A stretch of DNA of 64,000 nucleotides from Chryseobacterium sp. MYb264 (GCF_035974275.1 NZ_CP142422.1:4278001-4342000), one strand, 5' to 3'; positions 43,057 through 52,532 are shown, counted from the first letter of the stretch. The notes: a model not told the origin generated them from the sequence alone. Numbers and translations are program-made.

Positions 43057-44969
43057 TATTGTAATATAAAGTTAACAATCAGTATAATTCCCACAGCTAA
43101 AGACATGATCAGAATGTAGTTTTCCACATTTCCGTTCTGAATACGCTTCATCGCTTTTCCGCTGTCTTCAGCGCCTTCTCCTACGAAGTCTACAAAACGA
43201 TCAAGAATACCTTTATCAAACATCTTTCCTCCGCGTCCTAATCCTTCAACAGTTTTTACAATTAATGCATTGTAAAGTTCGTCAATATATAATTTTTTAG
43301 CAGACAGTTTTTCCCATCCTGTGTACTGTGCCTCTGGTAACGCTTGTTTTTTCTTATTGACATAAGTATTTTTAACGATAAACCAAACACAGAAGAACAT
43401 GGCAATTGTTGCTCCTAAAAGAATCATTTCAGTACCAAACGGAACTCCCGAAAGAGTAGCTTCCATTTGTTTAAAGCTTTCCTCCGTAAGAACCGGCTTC
43501 AACCACTCCATTAATTTTGCATAATGACCGTGACCGATGAAGTGAGGAAGGTTAATTAAACCACCTAAAACAGAAAGAATAGCCAACACGATTAATGGTA
43601 ATGTCATATTCGTAGGACTTTCGTGTAAATGGTGTTTTTGTTCTTCAGTACCTCTGAACTCTCCGTGGAAAGTTAAATAGTATAATCTGAACATATACGT
43701 TGCAGTAACAGCTGCTAAAATGAATAAGAATACCCAATAAATTGGATTTTTAGCAAAAGCTGCTACTAAAATTTCGTCTTTAGAGATCATCCCCGATAAT
43801 AAAGGGAAACCTGAGATTGCCAATGTTCCAACCAAGAAAGTTGCGTGCGTGATCGGGATGTATTTTTTCAAACCTCCCATGAAACGCATGTCCTGCTCGT
43901 TGCTCATTGCGTGGATTACAGAACCTGCTCCCAAGAACAATAATGCCTTGAAGAAAGCGTGCGTCATTACGTGGAACATAGCCGTTGTATAAGCTCCCAA
44001 ACCTAAAGCGATGAACATAAATCCAAGTTGTGAAACGGTAGAATATGCCAATACTTTTTTGATGTCGTTCTGACGTAATGCGTAGAATCCTGCCAAAGCC
44101 GCCGTTAAGAATCCGATGAATAAAATTCCCCCCTGAACGGTTGGTGCTAAAGTAAATAAGAAGTTTGATCTTACTACTAAATAAATACCTGCCGTTACCA
44201 TCGTTGCCGCGTGAATTAACGCAGAAACAGGAGTTGGACCAGCCATCGCATCCGGTAACCAAGTATATAATGGAACCTGAGCAGATTTACCAGTGGCACC
44301 GATAAATAAACTCGCCGTAATAAAGATAATTACGCTTCCGTCTAATTCAAATTTTCCGGCGTTTTGCGCTACAGAAATATAATCTAATGAATTTGTCTGT
44401 GCTGCAATCATGAAAATACCGATCAATAACGCAAGGTCACCAATTCTGTTCATGATGAATGCTTTTCTCGCTGCTTTACCGTATTCTTCGTTCGTATACC
44501 AGAATCCGATGAGTAAATAAGAACACAATCCTACACCTTCCCATCCGATGAATAAGATCAGGTAGTTGCATCCCATTACCAATAATAACATGGAGAAAAT
44601 GAAGAGATTTAAATAAGTGAAAAACTTATAGAAACCTTTATCGTGGCTCATATATCCGATAGAATAAAGGTGAATTAAAGATCCGATTCCTGTGATGATC
44701 ATCACCATCATTAATGAAAGCTGATCAATCTGGAATCCGAAATCAATCTGAACCCCGTTTACGGTGAACCATTTGAAAGCTTTTACGATAACAGCAGGAC
44801 TTTCAGAATCGAAATTCATGAAAAGACTTACTGCAATACAGAAAGATCCTAAAACCATTGCTGTAGCCAGACTACCCACAACAATTTTTGGAAGATTTTT
44901 CCCGAAAAGCCCGTTAATAAGAAAACCTATAAGTGGTAAAAGTACTATTGCATATATTAAATTCTCCAT
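43056..44969 (-). CDS. nuoL: NADH-quinone oxidoreductase subunit L
   Basis: NuoL is the distal pumping subunit with the long lateral helix. The 637-residue protein shows the motif FIGWEGVGLCSYLLIGFW, SAQVPLYTWLPDAMAGPTPVSALIHAATMVTAG (cut in prose) and a long C-terminal part with ENYILIMSLAVGIILIVNF. The length and content are normal. The start is two bases from the nuoK stop. Confidence 0.96.
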   Translation of the reverse strand: MENLIYAIVLLPLIGFLINGLFGKNLPKIVVGSLATAMVLGSFCIAVSLFMNFDSESPAVIVKAFKWFTVNGVQIDFGFQIDQLSLMMVMIITGIGSLIHLYSIGYMSHDKGFYKFFTYLNLFIFSMLLLVMGCNYLILFIGWEGVGLCSYLLIGFWYTNEEYGKAARKAFIMNRIGDLALLIGIFMIAAQTNSLDYISVAQNAGKFELDGSVIIFITASLFIGATGKSAQVPLYTWLPDAMAGPTPVSALIHAATMVTAGIYLVVRSNFLFTLAPTVQGGILFIGFLTAALAGFYALRQNDIKKVLAYSTVSQLGFMFIALGLGAYTTAMFHVMTHAFFKALLFLGAGSVIHAMSNEQDMRFMGGLKKYIPITHATFLVGTLAISGFPLLSGMISKDEILVAAFAKNPIYWVFLFILAAVTATYMFRLYYLTFHGEFRGTEEQKHHLHESPTNMTLPLIVLAILSVLGGLINLPHFIGHGHYAKLMEWLKPVLTEESFKQMEATLSGVPFGTEMILLGATIAMFFCVWFIVKNTYVNKKKQALPEAQYTGWEKLSAKKLYIDELYNALIVKTVEGLGRGGKMFDKGILDRFVDFVGEGAEDSGKAMKRIQNGNVENYILIMSLAVGIILIVNFILQ

Positions 44970-44971
44970 TC

Positions 44972-45301
44972 TTATCCTCTTAATTTATTAAATATACTTA
45001 CATCAACAGAACGGGTATTTCTATAAAGCATAGCAATAATTGCTAAACCTACCGCTACTTCCGCAGCTGCAACCACCATAATGAAGAAAACTAAAAGTTG
45101 CCCGTCGCCGTTTCCTTTGTAGGCTGAAAATGCAGCCAGTAAAAGGTTCGTAGAATTTAGCATAAGCTCAACACAACCCAAAATAACAATAGCATTTTTT
45201 CTCAACAATACGCCCAACACTCCTAAACTGAATAATACAGAAGAAAGAATGATGAAATAATTCAGAGGGATGCTTTGTATAAATGTATTTACTTCTCCCA
45301 T
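44972..45301 (-). CDS. nuoK: NADH-quinone oxidoreductase subunit K
   Basis: NuoK is a small three-helix subunit of complex I (109 residues). The conserved glutamates lie in CVELMLNSTNLLL and AAAEVAVGLAIIAMLYR, on adjacent helices, as required for the central proton path. It lies between nuoJ and nuoL in the usual order. Confidence 0.95.
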   Translation of the reverse strand: MGEVNTFIQSIPLNYFIILSSVLFSLGVLGVLLRKNAIVILGCVELMLNSTNLLLAAFSAYKGNGDGQLLVFFIMVVAAAEVAVGLAIIAMLYRNTRSVDVSIFNKLRG

Positions 45302-45305
45302 AATT

Positions 45306-45803
45306 TTATAGATCTTTTTTACCGATTAGTACCGCACCTACAATACCTGCCAAAATAAGGATGGATGCAAGCTCAAACGGTAAAACATATTCATTAAACA
45401 AAAGTCTACCCAGATTTTTCGTCAAACCAACACCTTTGTCTACATTTTCAACAACAACGTGATTGTCCTGAACACCTCTGAATACGCCTAAAATTCCAAT
45501 TAATAAAAGACCGGCTGTAAAAACTCCGACAAACTTTAAAGTATTGCCCTTCTTACTTTCGTCTTCTTTATTAAGGTTAAGCATCATCAGGATATAAAGG
45601 AATAATACCATGATGGCTCCGGCGTACACAATGATCTGAATAATCGCAAGGAATTGTGCATTCAGAAGAATGTACATACCCGCAATAGAAAACATCGTAA
45701 CAATTAATGACAAAATAGCATATAAAGGATTTCTGGCAAATACGAAATACACCGCACTCGCCACTGCTAAAAACGCCACCAAGAAAAATAAAAACTGATC
45801 CAT
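45306..45803 (-). CDS. nuoJ: NADH-quinone oxidoreductase subunit J
   Basis: NuoJ is a membrane subunit with about five helices (165 residues); LNAQFLAIIQIIVYAGAIMVLFLYILMML contains the family's pi-bulge helix. Its start overlaps the nuoI stop by one base. The last helix ends GAVLIGKKD. Confidence 0.94.
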   Translation of the reverse strand: MDQFLFFLVAFLAVASAVYFVFARNPLYAILSLIVTMFSIAGMYILLNAQFLAIIQIIVYAGAIMVLFLYILMMLNLNKEDESKKGNTLKFVGVFTAGLLLIGILGVFRGVQDNHVVVENVDKGVGLTKNLGRLLFNEYVLPFELASILILAGIVGAVLIGKKDL

Positions 45804-46360
45804 TATTTTACCGCATTTTTTTGTTTCTCGGATTGTCTTTCAGTGATATCAATCCTTTGATTTATTTTTTCAACCAATTTATCTTTTCCATAGATGAAAG
45901 AACCTCTGTTAGTTTCCACGTCTACCAATCTGTCTGTAAGATAAATTGCAGATTTCGGACAAGCCTCTTCACACATACCGCAGAAAATACATCTTAGCAT
46001 ATTGATTTCATATACCGAAGCGTATTTTTCTTCTCTGTAAAGATCTTTTTCTTCTCTGGTTCTTTCAGCTGCAGTCATGGTAATTGCTTCTGCAGGACAA
46101 GCCACCGCACAAAGTCCGCAAGCCGTACATCTTTCTCTGCCTTCCTCGTCTCTTTTCAAAACGTGCTGACCTCTCCAGATATCTGCTCTCGGTTTCTGTA
46201 CTTCCGGATACGAATATACTGCAGGAGCACCTTTCAATACGGTTCTTACAGCATGCTTAAATGTAATCCCCATTCCTGTAAAAATTGCAGGTAGGTAGAT
46301 TTTTTCAGCAAGGGTCATTTCTTTGTTGGAAACAACTTTTGATCTGTTCGTAAGTTTCAT
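45803..46360 (-). CDS. nuoI: NADH-quinone oxidoreductase subunit I
   Basis: NuoI carries clusters N6a and N6b: CTACGLCAVACP and CIFCGMCEEACP are the two CxxCxxCxxxCP motifs, complete. At 185 residues it has a small N-terminal extension compared with the minimal form. It follows nuoH after a 58-base spacer and overlaps nuoJ. Confidence 0.95.
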   Translation of the reverse strand: MKLTNRSKVVSNKEMTLAEKIYLPAIFTGMGITFKHAVRTVLKGAPAVYSYPEVQKPRADIWRGQHVLKRDEEGRERCTACGLCAVACPAEAITMTAAERTREEKDLYREEKYASVYEINMLRCIFCGMCEEACPKSAIYLTDRLVDVETNRGSFIYGKDKLVEKINQRIDITERQSEKQKNAVK

Positions 46361-46418
46361 TTATTGTAATTTTTTAGACTGAACTTCTATTCAGCATTTA
46401 AAAATATATTCTTATCTC

Positions 46419-47483
46419 TTAGTTTGCAAACGCTAAAATTACAGCACCTGTAATTAATAAGTTTACCAATGCCATTGGAATTAAAGTTTTCCAACCTAAG
46501 TGCATTAATTGGTCATATCTAAATCTTGGAAGCGTCCATCTGATCCACATGAAGATCAAAATTCCGATCACTGTTTTAGCTAAGAATGCCACGATACTCA
46601 AGATACCCGCTGTGTTTTCACCCCAGTTCTGAGTTACCCATTCAATTCCAGGATAGTTATAACCTCCGAAGAAAAGAACCACCATGAACGCATTAGAAAT
46701 AAACATATTCACGTATTCACCGAACATGTATAAACCTAATTTCATGGATGAGTATTCTGTAGAATATCCTGTTACCAATTCAGATTCACACTCAGGTAAA
46801 TCGAAAGGGTGTCTGTTTGTTTCTGCTAAAGCGGCTACGAAGAATACCAAGAAAGCAATTGGCTGGTAGAAAATATTCCAGTTCATTCCAGAACCCCAAG
46901 GGATAATTCCCCAAAGTTTTCCGGTTGTCTGGCTTTCTGTGATTTCTTTTAAATCTAAACTTCCCGTCATCATAATGATAGAAAGTAAAGCCAATCCCAT
47001 TGCCAATTCGTAAGAGATCATCTGAGAAGAAGCACGGATAGCACCTAATAATGAATATTTGTTGTTCGAAGCCCAACCTCCGATCATGATTCCGTAAACA
47101 CCAATTGAAGCCATTCCAATGATGAAAAGTACTCCAACATCAATATTTGCTACTTGTAAGTCATAAGAAACTCCACCGAAATTCAATGTTTTACCCCAAG
47201 GAATAACAGCTCCCGTGATCAATGAAATAAACATCACCAAAGCCGGACCCAATACGAAAAGGAATTTTTCAGCATTTTGAGGCGTAAAATCTTCTTTGAA
47301 GAAGAATTTTCCACCATCGGCAAGAGGTTGCAGCAATCCGAAAGGCCCCGCTCTGTTAGGTCCAATTCTATCCTGCATGATAGAGGCAACTTTTCTTTCT
47401 GCCCAAGTAGAGTAGGCCGCAATCGTTAACGAAAGCAAGAAAAGTGCTAGTACAAGTATCAATTTAAATGTAAGTAAATCCAT
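46419..47483 (-). CDS. nuoH: NADH-quinone oxidoreductase subunit H
   Basis: NuoH is the membrane subunit at the quinone chamber. The 354-residue protein has the conserved AERKVASIMQDRIGPNRAGPFG loop (broken here for length: AERKVASIMQ, then RIGPNRAGP), EDFTPQNAEKF and ETNRHPFDLPECESELV, the last being the acidic loop near the quinone. The preceding gap to nuoG holds a word-repeat island. Confidence 0.95.
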   Translation of the reverse strand: MDLLTFKLILVLALFLLSLTIAAYSTWAERKVASIMQDRIGPNRAGPFGLLQPLADGGKFFFKEDFTPQNAEKFLFVLGPALVMFISLITGAVIPWGKTLNFGGVSYDLQVANIDVGVLFIIGMASIGVYGIMIGGWASNNKYSLLGAIRASSQMISYELAMGLALLSIIMMTGSLDLKEITESQTTGKLWGIIPWGSGMNWNIFYQPIAFLVFFVAALAETNRHPFDLPECESELVTGYSTEYSSMKLGLYMFGEYVNMFISNAFMVVLFFGGYNYPGIEWVTQNWGENTAGILSIVAFLAKTVIGILIFMWIRWTLPRFRYDQLMHLGWKTLIPMALVNLLITGAVILAFAN

Positions 47484-47586
47484 TTTTTATTTATTTAGAT
47501 ATTAGATGTCAGATGCTAGATGCTAGATGTCAGATTTTAAAAATCTGTTGTCTGATGTCTGAAATCTTACGTCTTAAAGATTAAAT
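47484..47586. repeat. Intergenic word-repeat island between nuoG and nuoH
   Basis: AGATGTCAGATGCTAG-type words repeat several times; CAGATTTT and AAAATCTG form a 17-base palindrome (about 47530-47546). It sits inside the operon, so it is transcribed. Confidence 0.55.
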
Positions 47587-48585
47587 TTATTTTTCGTCTT
47601 TTTCACTGATTTCTTTAGCCATCGGATTGTCTAAAACTCTTAGTTCATCCTTTGGTTTTTCGTAGTGGTTCAATGAAATAACTGAATGTCTGTCGATGTG
47701 TCTAGGACCTTCGATGTTCCAGTCTGAAAGCGATTTTCTTTCGAAACGGCAAGTATCACAGATGAATTCTTCAACTTCACCCCACTGATCTTTTCTTGCA
47801 GTAACTCTTGAAATTTCATCACCTTTCATCCAAACTGTAGCTTTTCCTGAACATTTATCACATTTACAAGAAGCGTTCATCGGCTTTGTGAACCAAACTC
47901 TGCTTGCAAAACGAGAAGTTCTGTCTGTTAGGGCTCCAACTGGACAAACGTCGATTACATTTCCGATGAAGTCGTTATCTAAAGCTTTATTTAAATACGT
48001 AGAAATTTCAGCGTGATCTCCTCTGAACAAAATTCCGTGCTCTCTTTCTCCAGTTAACTGGTTGGCAGCGAGTACGCATCTTGCACAAAGAATACAACGG
48101 TTCATATTCAATTTAATGTGAGGACCAAGGTCATCAGCTTCGTACGTATTTCTTTCGAATTCTGTTCTTGTCTGAAGATTTCCGTGCTCATAACCCAAAT
48201 CCTGAAGGTGACATTCACCAGCCTGATCACAAACAGGGCAATCCAGAGGGTGGTTTACCAATAAGAACTCGGTTACCGCTTTTCTACCTTCCTGAGCTTT
48301 TTCAGAAGTAAGATTTTTTACTTCCATACCATCCATCACATTGGTTCTGCAGCTTGCCACCAATTTTGGCATAGGACGAGGATCTGCTTCCGATCCTTTA
48401 GAAACTTCCACAAGGCAAGTTCTGCATCTTCCTCCACTGGTTTCCAATTTGCTGTAGTAGCACATTGCAGGAGGTACAGATTTTCCACCGATTTGTCTTG
48501 CAGCTTCCAAAATAGAAGTTCCAGGCATAACTTCGGTAGTCTGTCCGTCTATAGTTATTTTGAATTTTTTAATTTCTTCTGACAT
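47587..48585 (-). CDS. nuoG: NADH-quinone oxidoreductase subunit G, short form (ferredoxin-type N-terminal part only)
   Basis: This 332-residue subunit holds the 2Fe-2S cluster N1b (MCYYSKLETSGGRCRTCLVE), the His-cysteine segment HPLDCPVCDQAGECHLQDLGYEHG and the 4Fe-4S region CILCARCVLAANQL and DVCPVGALTD. A further CKCDKC and CDTCRFE follow. It stops before the molybdopterin-like domain that makes NuoG about 900 residues in Escherichia coli. The complete flanking nuo genes suggest a natural short form, as in other Bacteroidota, not a truncation. It follows the TOPRIM-like gene by only seven bases. Confidence 0.9.
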   Translation of the reverse strand: MSEEIKKFKITIDGQTTEVMPGTSILEAARQIGGKSVPPAMCYYSKLETSGGRCRTCLVEVSKGSEADPRPMPKLVASCRTNVMDGMEVKNLTSEKAQEGRKAVTEFLLVNHPLDCPVCDQAGECHLQDLGYEHGNLQTRTEFERNTYEADDLGPHIKLNMNRCILCARCVLAANQLTGEREHGILFRGDHAEISTYLNKALDNDFIGNVIDVCPVGALTDRTSRFASRVWFTKPMNASCKCDKCSGKATVWMKGDEISRVTARKDQWGEVEEFICDTCRFERKSLSDWNIEGPRHIDRHSVISLNHYEKPKDELRVLDNPMAKEISEKDEK

Positions 48586-48592
48586 TGTAATC

Positions 48593-49144
48593 TTATATAA
48601 AATCCGTTATCTTTTGTTTATCTATATTGTAAGGATTAGTTTGGATTTCATCCAATATTTGTTTCAACTTTCTTACAGGATTATCTGTTGTATTATAATT
48701 TTCCAGAATAAATTTCACCAGACTTACAAAACGTTTGTCCTTATCTTGATTAATTCCTTTTATACTGTTAAAATCCTTCAGATTGGCAAAACCAAAATCC
48801 TGAATATTTGTATTAAAATAATTTTCTAAAATTTTACTAATCCAAGGTTCAAATTCAGGAATTAACTGAATAAAAACCTGATTTTTATCTTTTATTCTCC
48901 CAACCTCGAAATAGTCATTTTGAATTATCCATTCAAATTCTACTTTTTGGTTTTTAATTTGTTTATTATCCTTTAATTTTACCTTATCTTCATCTATTAT
49001 CCCGACTTCAAATTTATGACTATTCCTAAGAATATTAGCAATCGCTTTTGGCTTATTTGCTTGTTTATTGATGTATTCCGAACCCATTAATTTAGAGAAG
49101 AAATATTTATCTGCAAAACATTCAACTGATATAAATTTGCTCAT
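48593..49144 (-). CDS. Small protein with TOPRIM-like motifs, partner of the AAA ATPase
   Basis: I do not assign a named family. The protein is 183 residues from ATG 49144 (an in-frame TTG 33 bases upstream would overlap the ATPase gene). The N-terminal part has the two features of TOPRIM nuclease/primase folds: VECFADKYFF (Glu8) and, after about 40 residues, FEVGIIDEDK (Asp51 and Asp53, DxD). This layout resembles DUF4435-type partners of ATPases in OLD- and PARIS-like defence systems. The rest is helical. It starts eight bases beyond the ATPase stop and ends seven bases before nuoG. The nuclease-like call is inference; structure prediction would settle it. Confidence 0.5.
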   Translation of the reverse strand: MSKFISVECFADKYFFSKLMGSEYINKQANKPKAIANILRNSHKFEVGIIDEDKVKLKDNKQIKNQKVEFEWIIQNDYFEVGRIKDKNQVFIQLIPEFEPWISKILENYFNTNIQDFGFANLKDFNSIKGINQDKDKRFVSLVKFILENYNTTDNPVRKLKQILDEIQTNPYNIDKQKITDFI

Positions 49145-49151
49145 ATCCGGT

Positions 49152-50213
49152 TTAGTTTTCTTCCCACAAAGATTCAAAATTCATAAATACACTCATGCCA
49201 TAATCATAAACATCTTCTTTATATTTTTTCAATAATTTGACCTCTGTTCCTCGTTCTTTTGAAAAGTTGGTCAGATAAATGTTAATTTTTTCTTTTGTTT
49301 CTAAATCATTTACCAATTCATTGATAATAAAATCACTATGTGTTACGATAAAAAACTGATTTTTATTTTTATTATGAATGATTTCTTTTGTAAATTCCAA
49401 TATATAAGGTTCGTAACAATATGCTTCAGGTTCTTCAAAAAGAAGTACACTTTCTTCATTACTTAAAATGGCAGCTTTATAAAATAATATTCGCCTGAAA
49501 GTATCTGCCAATACTGTAAATGGTACTGAAGTAACTAAGAAATCAGATTGTTTTCTTTGTGCAGAAATTTCGCCAGTTTGTTTATTAATTACTAAATCAA
49601 GTCCCAGTTTTTCAAATTCGTTAGCAACAAATTCCTGAAGTTCTTTAATCTGAAGAACCATCATACCTAAATTTTCTCCGAAAAAAGGCATTAATCTTTT
49701 GTTCCAAAAAACTGAATCATGATCTTTTCCATCATAGAAGTATTTTAAAGTAGGATATTCAATTGTATAATTAGTATCCTCTTTAACAAATGAGTAATAA
49801 GAAAAGTAATTTCCTGTCTGCCTTATCTGACTTTTATAGTCTATGTGAAATAAAAATTCTTTATCTTTTTGTCTTATAATATTGAGCAACGGAAAATTTC
49901 CTTTAAAATCATATTTCAAAAGAAATTTATCTTCTTCGCCATTTATGGTTCTGGATACATATGAATCTGTATTTGTCATATTTTGGTTAAAAACCAAATC
50001 TCCTAAATTTTGATATCTGATAAAATTATTTAATTTGGTATTTTCAGATATATCTAAATAAGGTAAAGAAAATAGACTCACAGCTTCCAATAAATTAGAT
50101 TTTCCTGAGTTCGGAGGACCAACAATAATATTGATTTCATTTAAATCAATTACTTTCAAATCTTTTATTGATTTGAAATTCGAAATTTCAATATTTTGAA
50201 TGTGTTGATTCAC
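49152..50213 (-). CDS. AAA/ABC-type ATPase of OLD-like family
   Basis: The 353-residue protein has an ABC/SMC-like ATPase core: Walker A GPPNSGKSN (32-40) preceded by IEISNFKSIKDLKVIDL, Walker B VLLFEEPEAYCYEP (256-269) and the H-loop VTHSDFI (290-296). It belongs to the AAA_15/21 type found in OLD nucleases and in ATPase components of abortive-infection systems, but has no nuclease of its own at the C-terminus. The next gene may supply it. Starts three bases after the barrel gene stop. It is strongly AT-rich (11 of 60 bases G or C at 49321-49380) compared with the nuo genes. Confidence 0.85.
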   Translation of the reverse strand: MNQHIQNIEISNFKSIKDLKVIDLNEINIIVGPPNSGKSNLLEAVSLFSLPYLDISENTKLNNFIRYQNLGDLVFNQNMTNTDSYVSRTINGEEDKFLLKYDFKGNFPLLNIIRQKDKEFLFHIDYKSQIRQTGNYFSYYSFVKEDTNYTIEYPTLKYFYDGKDHDSVFWNKRLMPFFGENLGMMVLQIKELQEFVANEFEKLGLDLVINKQTGEISAQRKQSDFLVTSVPFTVLADTFRRILFYKAAILSNEESVLLFEEPEAYCYEPYILEFTKEIIHNKNKNQFFIVTHSDFIINELVNDLETKEKINIYLTNFSKERGTEVKLLKKYKEDVYDYGMSVFMNFESLWEEN

Positions 50214-50216
50214 TTT

Positions 50217-51092
50217 CTATTTATACTTTTTTGTATTAAATGTATATCCGATTCCGAAATTGAATTCTCCAAAAACGAAATCCTGTGCAGCTTTATCCGG
50301 CTTATTATTAAGGGTTGTCTTAATATCCGGCATATTGATGTATCCGAATTTACCTTCTGCCTGCAATACAATATGTCTCAATACCACAACACTTAGAGCC
50401 GTTCTGATATCTGCTCCGAAACCTGCTAAATGGAATCTGTCACTTCTTTCATTTCCCATCAGTTTTACATTAGATTTCGGTACCAATGCTCCGATACCAG
50501 CTCCGTAGCTCCAAAAAACATCAATATTCTTTTTATCGTAGATATTCATGTATTTCTGAGCGCCGATATTTACATAATTAAGACCATCTGTATGTTCAAA
50601 TGTTAATAATTTACCGTCTGTAAGATCTACTTTTCCGTTGTTTACCAGAGATGCATATTCAGGATTGTTGATATATCCTTTAAAATCTACGCTCTGGTTC
50701 TGATCCATCACATATTTCATGTGATCCATTCCTAAAGTAATCCCTAAATTATCCTTAATAAAATAAGTTACTCTGTAGTTTACCTGAGGAACCGTCACTT
50801 TTCCAGGGTTGAAATATAAATTCCATCTGAAAGCCGATTGTCTGTCGTGAGCCACTACATTATTCAACTGAAAATCATACCCATCACCCTTAAAACGAAT
50901 GTCTGAATTTGAATATGCTGAATTATTCCATCCCCAAAATGCCAGTACCGAACCTTTTTTGAAAGGATTGACGTCCTTTTTATACGTAGGTTCCGTAATT
51001 TCATTTGTACTTCTATCTATTAAAGTATCTTTTTTTGACTGTGCAAAAACAAGATTCGACAACATTAAGCCGACAACCAATAATTTATTCAT
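50217..51092 (-). CDS. Outer-membrane beta-barrel-like protein inserted in the nuo operon
   Basis: From ATG 51092 the product (291 residues) begins with a signal peptide (NKLLVVGLMLSNLVFAQ). Amphipathic strand-like segments, SAFRWNLYFNPGKVTV, NYRVTYFIKDNLGITLGMDH, LNYVNIGAQKYMNI, DVFWSYGAGIGALVP, ending FGEFNFGIGYTFN, indicate an outer-membrane barrel. An upstream extension of the frame overlaps nuoF and is not used. It starts four bases after the nuoF stop and is followed directly by the AAA ATPase gene. Its relation to complex I is unclear; it may be a passenger gene. Confidence 0.7.
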   Translation of the reverse strand: MNKLLVVGLMLSNLVFAQSKKDTLIDRSTNEITEPTYKKDVNPFKKGSVLAFWGWNNSAYSNSDIRFKGDGYDFQLNNVVAHDRQSAFRWNLYFNPGKVTVPQVNYRVTYFIKDNLGITLGMDHMKYVMDQNQSVDFKGYINNPEYASLVNNGKVDLTDGKLLTFEHTDGLNYVNIGAQKYMNIYDKKNIDVFWSYGAGIGALVPKSNVKLMGNERSDRFHLAGFGADIRTALSVVVLRHIVLQAEGKFGYINMPDIKTTLNNKPDKAAQDFVFGEFNFGIGYTFNTKKYK

Positions 51093-51096
51093 CTGA

Positions 51097-52455
51097 TTAA
51101 GCGTTTTTTTCAACCGCAGGGATCGGGTCTGCATAATTGCCCAATCCGTAATTTTGTGTCTGAGACAACTCAGGGTTTTTGATATGCCATTCAAATTCGT
51201 CTCTGAAGTGACGAATAGCTGCTGCAACAGGCCAAGCCGCTGCATCACCCAATGGACAGATGGTATTTCCTTCGATTTTTCTCTGGATATCCCAAAGTAG
51301 ATCGATATCTTCCATTTTTCCTTCTCCTTTCTCGATTTTTTTCAAAATCTTGTACATCCATCCCGTTCCTTCACGGCAAGGAGTACATTGTCCGCAACTT
51401 TCGTGATTATAGAATCTCGCCAATGTCATCGTATGCTCTACTACACACTGGTCTTCATCTAATACGATGAAACCTCCTGAACCCATCATCGTTCCGGTAG
51501 CAAAACCACCATCCGCCAATGATTCATAGTTCATATATCTAGGTTCTCCGTTTACGGTTTTTAATAATAAATTAGCAGGAACAATCGGAACTGAGCTTCC
51601 TCCAGGGATACAAGCTTTCAGTTTTTTTCCGTCTTTAATACCGCCACAATACTCGTCAGAATAAATAAATTCTTCAACGGTAATGGTCATATCGATTTCA
51701 TACACTCCCGGTTTGTTGATGTTTCCACAAGCAGAAATTAATTTCGTTCCTGTAGATCTTCCAACTCCAATTTTAGCGTATTCAGCTCCTGTAATATCAA
51801 TGATCGGAACAATTGCCGCGATAGATTCAACGTTATTTACAACCGTTGGTCTTTCCCAAAGTCCTTTTACAGCCGGGAATGGCGGTTTTAGTCTCGGATT
51901 TCCTCTTTTACCTTCAAGAGATTCAAGCAATGCAGTTTCTTCACCACAAATATATGCTCCGCCACCTCTTTGAACGTAAATTTCTAAATCGTAACCTGTT
52001 CCTAAAATATTTTTACCTAAAAATCCTGCTGCTTTAGCTTCTTCAATAGCCTCTTCCAAAATATCCGGGATCCAGGAATATTCTCCACGGATGTAGATAT
52101 AAGAAGTATTTGAACCTAAAGTATACGATGAAATAAGCATTCCTTCAATCAATAAATGAGGAAGAAATTCCATCAAATATCTGTCTTTGAATGTTCCTGG
52201 TTCAGATTCATCGGCATTGACCACCAAGTGTCTCGGCACGCCTTCTGGTTTTGCCAAAAAGCTCCATTTCATCCCGGTTGGGAATCCAGCTCCACCACGA
52301 CCACGAAGCCCGGAAACCTTAACCTCTTCCAAAATTTCTTCGGGTGTCATTTTCAAGGCTTTTTCAGCTGCGGTGTAACCTCCCTGTTTACGGTATGTTT
52401 CAAAGTAGCGGATACCTTCTATATGTGCGTCTTTAAGTAAAAGTTTTTTACTCAT
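51097..52455 (-). CDS. nuoF: NADH-quinone oxidoreductase subunit F
   Basis: NuoF binds NADH and FMN and holds cluster N3. The 452-residue protein has the FMN/NADH motif GRGGAGFPTGMKWSF, YICGEETALLESLEG, and the cluster motif ESCGQCTPCREGTGWM with a distant fourth cysteine (NTICPLGDAAAWP). All parts are normal. Followed by the barrel gene with four bases between. Confidence 0.96.
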   Translation of the reverse strand: MSKKLLLKDAHIEGIRYFETYRKQGGYTAAEKALKMTPEEILEEVKVSGLRGRGGAGFPTGMKWSFLAKPEGVPRHLVVNADESEPGTFKDRYLMEFLPHLLIEGMLISSYTLGSNTSYIYIRGEYSWIPDILEEAIEEAKAAGFLGKNILGTGYDLEIYVQRGGGAYICGEETALLESLEGKRGNPRLKPPFPAVKGLWERPTVVNNVESIAAIVPIIDITGAEYAKIGVGRSTGTKLISACGNINKPGVYEIDMTITVEEFIYSDEYCGGIKDGKKLKACIPGGSSVPIVPANLLLKTVNGEPRYMNYESLADGGFATGTMMGSGGFIVLDEDQCVVEHTMTLARFYNHESCGQCTPCREGTGWMYKILKKIEKGEGKMEDIDLLWDIQRKIEGNTICPLGDAAAWPVAAAIRHFRDEFEWHIKNPELSQTQNYGLGNYADPIPAVEKNA

Positions 52456-52532
52456 TGTAATATGCTTTTGGCGAGTGGCTTTTAGCTTTTGGCTATTTGC
52501 TTTACGCCTTTTTTAATTAATTTAAAATTTAT
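52456..52532. repeat. Intergenic word-repeat between nuoE and nuoF
   Basis: The words TTTTGGC and TTTAGC repeat (GCTTTTGGCGAGTGGCTTTTAGCTTTTGGCTATTTG style). The same words appear in the nuoC-nuoD gap at 54372-54417. Confidence 0.45.

Noticed and set aside
47587..48585. nuoG as a truncated pseudogene
   Set aside because: Its 332 residues keep all the iron-sulfur motifs, and Bacteroidota complex I commonly lacks the molybdopterin-like domain, so I treat it as the natural short form.
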